Positions 56,766-64,000 of a stretch of DNA of 64,000 nucleotides are shown one piece after another. The translations under genes and the position numbers were made by a program. Each line of letters opens with the position of its first letter. Position 1 is the first letter of the stretch. The stretch lies in NCBI RefSeq assembly GCF_943734655.1, contig NC_071353.1, positions 135,135,907 to 135,199,906 of the forward strand, read 5' to 3'. Source of the DNA: Sabethes cyaneus (lineage: Eukaryota; Arthropoda; Insecta; Diptera; Culicidae). The notes beneath the pieces are model-generated. The model was not told the DNA's origin. It saw only the letters and a program-made list of their open reading frames with translations, and made no database searches.

Positions 56766-59278
56766 ACGTAGGACTACATCTTACGGCAAGTTTTGAGATA
56801 GGGTGTCATTCCCAAAAATCGAAAAATGCGAGCGTCACGAAAAATGAAAGGTTTTGAGCGCTAATAGCTCAACGGTTTTCCTATCGATTTTCGATATTCT
56901 TACACCGATCGATCGGAAAATCTTCTAAGAATTGACCCAAATGAAGAAAAGTATGGATTCTTGATGTTGAACTATTGAAAAATTGAAAATAATGAACCTA
57001 TGTTTTACCAGAATTCTCGCTTCGTGATTGGTTGGAAGATTCTTTGCGATGATCTAAACCTATACCAATTTGATATCTGTGCTTGGGAACTAAGCCAAAA
57101 CAAGTGACCAGGTTTCCTCATTTCAACTAGATTTCTTAACACCGCGGTTAAACCTAGACCATTTTGATGTCCTTGCTTGGGAAGTATGCCAGAAAGAGTG
57201 AAAAAGCCCCCTCGTGCCAACAGATTTCTTACGAACGCGATTAAACCTAGTCCAATTTGATGTCTGTGTTAGGGAAGTGTGCCAGAAAAAATGTCACAAG
57301 TTCGTTGTCCCAACAGATCGCAAATTCTTTACTGCGAGACGATTAAACCTCGGCGAATTGGATATCTGTGTTGGAAAAATGTGCTACAGCTGTAGTGTTC
57401 GGTTATAATACGACTCTGAATGAAGGTGAAATTAGTCATCATCGATTCTGCCAATTTCCAAAGCAGTTTTATTGTTTGAAACAAAAATTCGGTTTATGAA
57501 AATATATTCGCTGTGTTCAGATTGTCAAGAAGAATACAGTATATACATTTTTATAAACACAATTCCGCTTGTGGGCCGAAAAGCTGCTTCCGAAATTGGG
57601 CTTTCCGACGAAAAGTCAATGACTGCAAGTTTCCCGTGAATACGCATGCTTACCGTTTCATTAGAAGTGCATTGAAAAGATGTGCTGTTGATAAAATAGG
57701 ATTGAATTGGTAAAATCCCTTCAACGTGGGGAACCATGGGCAATAAAAACAATCTTTAATTTCAGTAAGGTAGCAAAAAAGCAATCATTTATCATTTATC
57801 ATTTATTTGATTCATTTGACCATCTGGTCTCCATGAATTTATGGTAGGATGGGGAAAAGCCACCTTGAGGTGAAGCCTCTTCAAGAGGGCGTAAAAACCC
57901 CATCATCTTTTGACTTTGGATTACAATCATAACATACAATAATTACATATAATAATAAATATCACTGCTTACACACTAATATTATTTACATACATTATCG
58001 GTCTTATAATCTAAGTAATTCTTATTCTTATGCGATTTTTAAAAACATCTATTGAAATAGTAAAGTCAAAAAGCACATAAAATCTATTAAAAGCGTTACA
58101 CATCGCCCGGACGGGTTCGTTTTGGCCGTATTCAGTGCGCTGAAAGTCAAGCCTCATAAAGTCCCATGATCTCAAGCTTCTAGTAGGGGCATTAATATTG
58201 ATTTGTGCAAGAAGATGAGGAGCATCAATTTTGCTAGTTAGAAGCTTTCCAATTAAAACGGCTCTGGAAATATCACGCCTTTGCGGTGTTTCCATGTTAA
58301 GTAGTCGACAACGCTGCTCGTATGGGGGTAATTGCATTGGGTCACGCCAAGGTAGAGATCTAAGAGCACTACGTAAAAATCTGGACTGTACAGCTTCAAT
58401 TCTGCTTATCCAAACATCTGCATAGGGGCTCCAAATTACTGCTGAAGTTTCCAAAACAGGGCGAACAAGGGAGTAATACAGTGCCCTCAAACAATATGGA
58501 TCAGTGAACTCTTTGCCAATTCTGGTGATAAAACCAAGGTTTCTATTTGCCTGTGCAATGATCGATGAGTAGTGATCTCTGAAGGGCATGCAAGAGTCCA
58601 ACAGAACCCCAAGATCTTTAAAAGTTGACACTCTTACTAGCGGGTGACCAGAAATAGTGTAGTCCCATAGAATGGATGTTTTTTGCGTGTGAAGGAGATT
58701 ATGTGGCATTTACTTATACTGAGGATCAGCTGATTATAAGAGCACCATCCAAATAATTCGTCGAGATATCCTTGCAGTTCAATACAGTCTCCTATGGATC
58801 GTATCGCAAGAAACAACTTGAGGTTGTCCGCATATAGTAGCCTGCATCCTTGCGGAATGACAAAACAGACATCGTTGAAAAATATAGAGAATAGCAGTGG
58901 CCCGAGATTGCTTCCTTAAGGTACCCCTGATGTGCTGACGAAGCTATACGATTCATTGTTTCCGATCTTTACAGTAAGTGAACGGCTAGTCAGGTATGAT
59001 TTAAGCCATTCTACGAAGCAATAGTTTGTGTTATTGATTTTGTTAAATTATTTTCAAATGCACAATCTTTTGAGAATTGAACGTATGCAATGTTACTACT
59101 TTGATAAATGTTACATACAATGCATGTAGCATGTATATATGTTGCATATAGCATGTATACATGAAGAATCGAATGATTACAAGCATGAATACATGCTACT
59201 ATCACTACAAAGAGACTTACGTAGTCCTGCGTCACCTATATATGCGGTCGTGTCTTGTACACAACCCCTCTGATTTTT
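56766..59278 (-). mobile_element. GACGTAGGA-family DNA element, copy B (interrupted)
   Basis: Inverse orientation to copy C. It starts TTGACGTAGGACTACATCTT, passes TTTTGAGATAGGGTGTCATT and the tandem units (ACCTAGxxxAATTTGATGTC style), and ends CTTACGTAGTCCTGCGTCAC with the lead-in CCCCTCTGATTTTT. About 1.23 kb of it (57786-59015) is a LINE bounded by a 7-bp duplication. Without the LINE it is longer than C because it keeps about 220 bp (about 57419-57640) that C lacks. No transposase frame. Confidence 0.75.
57786..59015 (-). mobile_element. 5'-truncated Jockey-like LINE inserted in copy B
   Basis: A 232-residue frame (58709-58011) covers the end of the reverse transcriptase: FKDLGVLLDSCMPFRDHYSS, RPVLETSAVIWSPY and the C-terminal RTEYGQNEPVRAMCNAFNRF. 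Upstream in the same strand are LYADNLKLFL (catalytic YADD changed to YADN, about 58815-58838) and P-stop-GSNLGPLLFSIFFND (PQG Gln now a stop). The 3' UTR ends in ATAAATGATAAATGATAAAT. AAGCAAT flanks both sides (57779-57785 and 59016-59022). Short, dead insertion. Confidence 0.9.
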
Positions 59279-59545
59279 GCAAATTTTTTCGACGTCCTGT
59301 TTGTTGTCAAGATGGCACAATTATGTCATCTTTGTTTTGCAAATTTTGTAGTCTTTATTAACGCTTTTTAAAAACCTTATTGATGTGCTTTTTTTCTTTT
59401 TCTTTATCCCTCTGCTGCCGTCTATTCTTCGCCTTTCCTGCGTCTATTTGCAGCCATTTCTTCAGTTTTTAATGGCCTTTTTCACATATCTTTTCGCTGT
59501 CTTTGCGACGTCCTTTTTAATTTTTTTTTATTTAGGCCATTACAA
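59279..59545. repeat. TCGTC-rich long-period array, segment 2
   Basis: Contains GTCCTGTTTGTTGTCAAGAT, TATGTCATCTTTGTTTTGCA, CGCCTTTCCTGCGTCTATTT and TTTTCGCTGTCTTTGCGACG, the same phrases in the same order as at 61.6, 62.2 and 62.9 kb. Lies between copies B and C. Confidence 0.7.
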
Positions 59546-59904
59546 ATATTTTAAAAAGTTTTTGTCCCTCCGGTGTTGGGCCACTGAAGGGGAAGGGGGG
59601 GGGGGGGGGCGAAAAAAAACAAAGAGAATTTTTTAATCGAATGAAAAAAAAATGGATTTTATGCATTTTTATTTTAAGTTTAAACGTGAAAACCAAATCT
59701 ATTCTTACTTTTAATATATACGTTGTTAATTTCCATGCAAAAATCTACGAAAAAAGACAAAAACGAAAGAAAATTTTTTGGCCGATTTTCGGAAATTCCG
59801 GTGTTTGAACTTCCATTTCTATTTCATGCTAGAAGCGTTAACTCAACTCGTATACTCATTTTTCAAGTTTTTCAGGCTGTAGAGCCCACAGACAATTGAT
59901 TTTA
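59546..59904. other. Unassigned DNA with a G run
   Basis: A G16-like run at 59594-59610, then AT-rich sequence up to copy C. No gene. Confidence 0.4.
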
Positions 59905-60966
59905 TAAAAAAAATCAGAGGGGTTGTGCACAAGACACAACCGCATATATAGGTGACGCAGGACTACGTAAGTCTCTTTGTAGTGATAGTAGCATTCATGC
60001 TTGTAATCATTCGATTCTTCATGTATACATGCTATATGCAACATATATACATGCTACATGCGTTGTATGTAACATTTATCAGAGTAGTAACATTGCATAC
60101 GTTCAATTCTAAAAGATTGTGCATTTGAAAACAATTTAACAAAATCAAGAACACAAACTATTGCTTTCCTGCTACCTTACTGAAATTAAAGATTGTTTTT
60201 ATTACCTATGGTTCCCTACGTTGAAAGGATTTTACCAATTCAATCCTATTTTATCAACAGCACATCTTTTCACTACACTTCTAATGAAACGGCAAGCATG
60301 CGTATTCATACAGAGTCGTATTATAACCGAACACTACAGCTGTAGTTCATTTTTCCAACACAGATATCAAATTCGGCTAGGTTTAATCGTCTCGCAGTAA
60401 AGAATTTGCGATCTGTTGGGACGACGAACTTGAGTCATTTTTTCTGGCACACTTCCCTAACACAGACATCAAATTGGACTAGGTTTAATCGCGTTCGTAA
60501 GAAATCTGTTGGCACGAGAGGGCTTTGTCACTCTCTCTGGCGTACTTCCCAAGCAAGGACATCAAAATGGTCTAGGTTTAAACGCGGTGGTAAGAAATCT
60601 TGTTGAAATGAGGGAACTTTGTCACTTGTTTTGGCTTACTTCCCAAGCACAGATATCAAATTGGTATAGGTTTAGACCATCGTAAAGGATCTTACAACCA
60701 ATCACGAAGCGAGAATTCTGGTAAAACATAGGTTCATTATTTTCAATTTTACAATAGTTCAACATCAAGAATCCATAATTTTCTTCATTTGGGTCAATTC
60801 TTAGAAGATTTTCCGATCGATTGGTGTAAGAATATTGAATATCGATCGGAAAACCGCTGAGCTATTAGCGCTCAAAACCTTTCATTTTTCGTGACGCTCG
60901 CATTTTTCGATTTTTTGGAATGACACCCTATCTCAAAACTTGCCGTAAGACGTAGTCCTACGTCAA
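59905..60966 (+). mobile_element. GACGTAGGA-family DNA element, copy C
   Basis: The clearest copy. Lead-in AAAAAATCAGAGGGGTTGTG, terminal motif GTGACGCAGGACTACGTAAG (59952), interior with ATACATGCTA palindromes, four tandem units (60359-60700), a subterminal GATCGATTGGTGTAAGAATA and GATCGGAAAAC block, and the right end TAAGACGTAGTCCTACGTCA. Non-coding: the frames of 62-79 codons show no domain. Only B lies between it and the left array segment, in opposite orientation. Confidence 0.8.
60359..60700 (+). repeat. Four ~95-bp tandem units inside copy C
   Basis: Units start at 60359, 60461, 60554 and 60649 with CACAGATATCAAATT, CACAGACATCAAATTGG, CAAGGACATCAAAATGG and CACAGATATCAAATTGG, each followed by TCTAGGTTTAAT-like text, AAGAAATCTGTTGG, TTTGTCACT and CGTACTTCCCAAG. 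Copies A and B hold related units in different number. Confidence 0.8.
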
Positions 60967-61073
60967 AAATTTAACTCATATCCTACAAATAATTTTTTTG
61001 CCCCCCGATTTTTCAAGCCAATTTCCAAGAGGGGGGGGGGGGTGACAAAAACTTTTGAAATGATTTGCAATGA

Positions 61074-61290
61074 CCTTATTTATTTATTCACTAGGAGAAG
61101 AAACCCCTGGGAGTGAAGCTACTTAGCCTCTTCTCCCAAAGGCACAAAACCTTCTTTTACGTATGACAAAGGATTGCACTTCCAGTTGGTTAGAAACTCT
61201 TTTATGGAAGTGCATGATTAACTTATATAACAAAATAACAAATCGAATTACGCAAACTAACAAATACGTTATTACAGCCAACTGGAGCTC
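61074..61290 (-). mobile_element. LINE 3' UTR fragment, minus strand
   Basis: CTTATTTATTTATTCACTAG, then GGAGTGAAGCTACTTAGCCT and CTTCTCCCAAAGGC, parallels the 3' UTR of the LINE at 57786-58010 (tail, then GGTGAAGCCTCTTCAAGAGG). On the minus strand it would end in AATAAATAAATAAG. No coding part remains. Confidence 0.5.
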
Positions 61291-61309
61291 TCATAGGGTC
61301 TTGTGTGCA

Positions 61310-63215
61310 TCCAGGTTTTTCTATCAACTCATTATTGTGTTTTCGGCGTCTTTTCACCGTCTTTTATCATCTGTTTGTGATTTTTTCTTCGCCATTTTTC
61401 CAGCTTTACATCGTGCTTTCGTCGAATGTTCGTTGTCCTGTTTCTCCTGTATTTGTGGCAGTTTTGACACTTTTTTAGCAGTTTATTACCCTTTTTGTCG
61501 TTTTTTGCAGTAGTCGTTTGAGCGTCTTTTCATCGTTATTTTGTCGTATTTTCTGCGTTTTTTATTATCATATCATCTTATCCATCTCGTCGTTTCATCA
61601 TTTTTTGTGTCTTGTTATCATTTTTCTTTGCTAATTTGTCAAGGCAACAACTATGTCATCTCTTTTTTGCAAGTTTTGTCGCGCTTTTTAAAAGCCTTTG
61701 TTTGGAATTTTATTTGTTATTGATATCGCCTATTTTTGTTGTCAGTGTTTGGCTGTCTCTTCATCGCCTTTCCTGCGTCTATTTGTAGTTATTTCGTTGG
61801 TTTTTGATGACCTTTTTTGACATATTTTGTCGATTTTGGTAGCCTCCGTGTAACATCTTTTCACCATCTCTTCGTCATTTTTTGTCGAAAAGACTCTGCC
61901 TTTTCGGGCGTACTTCTCTTATCTTTTTGCCAACTCATGGCAGTGTTTTCGACACCTTTTCACCGTCTTTTGTAATCTCTTTGTTGTTTTTTCTTCGTAT
62001 TCATTGTCTCAATGTAATCTAGTTTTGTATTTTTTGTCGTTTTTTTAATGCCACGTTCCCATTTTTCCATAGTAATTTCGTCGTTGCCGTTTTTGGCTTC
62101 TTTTTTGTAGTCGTTTTAGTATCATTTTGTCGTATTTTCTGTGTGGTTTTTTGTCATCTTGTCATTTCGCCATGTCCTGACATCGCTTTTTTGGTATTTT
62201 TACGACATCGTGTTTGATATCAAGACAACACTAGTATCATCTTTTTTCAGTTTTGACGTCTTTTTAACGGTTGAACTTTAAAATTCATTTTGTCGTGTAT
62301 TTTTATTTTTTTATCGCTATCGCTTTTCTTTTTTATGGCACTGTCTTTCCGTCTCTTCATCGCCTTTTCTGCGTCTATTTACAGTTATTTCGTTGGTTTT
62401 TGCTTGTCTTTTTTGGTATATTAGGTCGTATGATATGAATAAAACAGTTTGCTTTGCTTTTCCCGTGTAAATCTTATGGGAGAGTTTGCTCTAACTCTTT
62501 TATTCATACGGCCTTTTCCGTCGACATTCGCCGTCTCCGTGTATCGTTTTCGCTGTCATTTTGCCGTCTCTCCGTCATTTTTCTATCGTCTTTTTGCTAC
62601 CTTTTCGTCGTTCTTTCATTATTTTTCGCCAACTCATTGTTATGTTTTCGACGCTTTGTCATCGTCTATTGTCATCTCTGTGTTGTTTTTTCTTCGTATT
62701 TAATTGCCATTTTGCCATCTTTTTATCGTATTTTCTTCGTCTGTTCGTTTTCTAGTTTAACCTGCGTTAGAGTCATTTTTTGACGTATTTTTGTAGTCGT
62801 TATAGCGTCTTGTTATCGTCGTTTTGTCATATTTTCTTCGTTTTTTTAGCATCATGTCATCGTTTTTCTCTAATCATTTTTTGATATCTTCCAATCACTT
62901 TTTAGCTACTTTTAACGACGCCCTGTTTGTTGTCAAGACAACAATCATGTCATCTCTTTTTTGCAAGTCTGTTCGTCTTTTTTAAAAGCTTTATAAAAAT
63001 TATTTTGTCGTGTTTTTTTGTCGCTATCGTTTTTCTTTTTATTGTGGTGACTGTCTTGCCGTCTCTGCATCGCCTTTTTTGCGACTATTTTTAGTCAGTT
63101 CGTCGTTTTTTGACATATTTTGACGACTTTCGCAGTCTCTGTGTACCGTCTTTTCGCCGTCTCATGCTCATTTTTCTGTCGTATTTTTACTGCCTGTCTC
63201 TAAGTCGTTCTTTTT
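61310..63215. repeat. TCGTC-rich long-period array, segment 3
   Basis: Short motif TTTTCGTC/TTTTGTCGTATTTTCTGCG repeats, organised in a longer period: the TGTCAAGRCAACA phrase recurs near 61638, 62222 and 62933, each followed in order by ATCTCTTTTTTGCAAG, a CTTTTTAAAAGC-like block, TTTGTCGTG/TTATTGATATCGC, CCGTCTCTTCATCGCC and GTTATTTCGTTGG. Spacings are about 584 and 711 bp. Frames here are F/S/R-rich artefacts. Confidence 0.75.
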
Positions 63216-63420
63216 GACGTAGAATTACGTCTTCGTTTACTATACTGGGACTGGGTAGCACTTTGGGAAAACGAAAGTAGAAGTGTATCGTTAGAATGAA
63301 AGATTTCAAATGGTAACTACTAAACTACTCAACAAAACTGAACAATTTACCGGTGGTTGGATAGATAAAAAGACCAGCAATTTAATAGAGAGGGTAAGAG
63401 AGCAATTTTATGGAGGGCGT

Positions 63421-63640
63421 AAGAGGGGGGGCTCCCCTATAAATGAAATACAAATTGCCTCATAACTCGACAACTAATCAAGCAAATGGGGCTAAATTTG
63501 GCATGTGGGGGTTTTTGGAGACATTAATTTGTGTTATAATGGTTTGAGACCCCTTACCCCTGTGGTAGGAGAACATGAACTCTCATACAAATGAAACAGA
63601 AATTTTTGCGTATGTGACATATTTTCTGCTATGTAACTAG
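63421..63640 (-). repeat. Tandem-unit element fragment, inverted
   Basis: On the minus strand it reads the ~145-bp unit of 24485 and 27121: CATTTGTATGAGAGTTCATG, CCAAATTTAGCCCCATTTGC and TTGATTAGTTGTCGAGTTAT. About one and a half units remain, closest in wording to the start of copy 2. Confidence 0.65.
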
Positions 63641-63725
63641 CGGTAAGCTGTGAATGTAAGCTAGTAAAACCTTCTCGGAGCAAGAGACAGTGAATCGACG
63701 CTAACTTACGTGCCTACTTCCATAA

Positions 63726-63884
63726 ATGTCAAAAGAGAAGGACATTCGAGAGGTACGTCATATTTGCGATGACGATGAACGATTTAAAGACCGCAAGCGA
63801 GTTAATGTAAGATTATTGAAACATGTGAAGCTATGCATAATCGTAATAATCTGTGGGCTGGTCATTCATTACTATTTCATTTAA
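63726..63884 (+). CDS. Short ORF with C-terminal membrane segment
   Basis: A 52-residue frame: a charged N-terminal half (MSKEKDIREVRHICDDDERF, then KDRKRVN) followed by VKLCIIVIICGLVIHYYFI, a hydrophobic run of about 18 residues at the very end. That is the layout of a tail-anchored micropeptide. The start context is ATAAATG. Alternatively it is an exon, since GAGAG|GTACGT (63752) and AAT|GTAAGA (63806) resemble splice donors. No family recognised. Confidence 0.3.
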   Translation: MSKEKDIREVRHICDDDERFKDRKRVNVRLLKHVKLCIIVIICGLVIHYYFI

Positions 63885-63937
63885 TCTTTATGACACAAGT
63901 GATTTTAAAAAGAAATTTTTATGTCTCAATGGTTGCA

Positions 63938-64000
63938 GGCGTTGTACCTATGAACCCCCGTCTACGCATTTTCAAAGCCACCATTGCAGTCAATGAAGAG
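63938..64000 (+). CDS. Possible exon start, cut by window end
   Basis: After a moderate acceptor (TTTTTATGTCTCAATGGTTGCAG, split here as text ending TTGCAG) one frame stays open to the window end and reads VVPMNPRLRIFKATIAVNEE. Only 21 codons, so chance is quite possible. It would require one nucleotide carried from an upstream exon; the 52-residue frame does not supply that phase. Confidence 0.2.

Noticed and set aside
58011..58709. 232-codon host protein
   Set aside because: It is the C-terminal part of a Jockey-like LINE with a nonsense codon upstream, a 3' tail and target duplication.
61163..62783. F/S-rich frames with apparent membrane segments
   Set aside because: They follow the TTTTCGTC array; hydrophobicity comes from T-rich codons.

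Overview
The window looks like nuclear DNA from a culicid mosquito. The evidence is the AT-rich, non-operonic layout, many non-LTR retrotransposon (LINE) relics of the Jockey/I/R1 and RTE-like groups, mariner/Tc1-type transposase relics, tRNA-derived SINEs, Helitron-like elements starting TCTATATATA and ending CTAG, and long microsatellites. The species cannot be fixed by eye. I find no intact protein-coding gene and no bacterial-style gene cluster. It reads as intergenic or intronic DNA dominated by layers of transposable elements, with six GC-richer islands that could hold promoters, 5' leaders or untranslated exons of a host gene.

Layout. 1-5.4 kb: unassigned DNA, a TA-flanked MITE with ends CAGTGGACCCCCGTTCG, and copy A of a family with ends GACGTAGGACTACGT. 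5.4-11.4 kb: two SINEs, LINE scraps and GC-rich island 1. 11.4-17.6 kb: a hairpin repeat, a 1 kb TIR element, a TIR element nested inside another, a minus-strand LINE, and a Helitron carrying a MITE. 17.7-22.2 kb: the second hairpin repeat copy, a mariner relic and island 2. 22.5-28.6 kb: fragments of one LINE family, two elements built of ~145-bp tandem units, and a nearly complete Helitron. 28.6-31.7 kb: a mariner-type element with recognisable TIRs whose transposase gene is split by ~1.7 kb of minisatellite, which in turn contains a pogo-like MITE. 32.6-34.4 kb: island 3. 35.2-37.2 kb: one LINE inserted in another. 38.0-38.7 kb: a hAT-like MITE with 8-bp target-site duplications. 39.5-43.1 kb: a minisatellite, a 651-bp near-complete palindrome and a LINE with a (TAAA)n tail. 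43.4-45.2 kb: islands 4 and 5. 47.1-51.1 kb: four kilobases of purine-rich minisatellite with (CA)n and (GA)n cores. 53.1-55.0 kb: island 6. 55.8-63.2 kb: a long-period TCGTC-rich array interrupted by two oppositely oriented copies (B and C) of the GACGTAGGA family, B itself split by a LINE with a 7-bp duplication. The right end holds a short membrane-type ORF and a possible exon.

Nothing here works as a pathway. The elements are linked by insertion history, and nesting gives relative ages at several places. Every recognisable transposase or reverse-transcriptase frame is broken by stops, frameshifts, deletions or catalytic-residue changes, so none looks autonomous. The best leads are the satellite-filled mariner, the modular GACGTAGGA family, the 651-bp palindrome, the purine tract, a repeat pair with a compensatory stem change, and two weak candidate exons.
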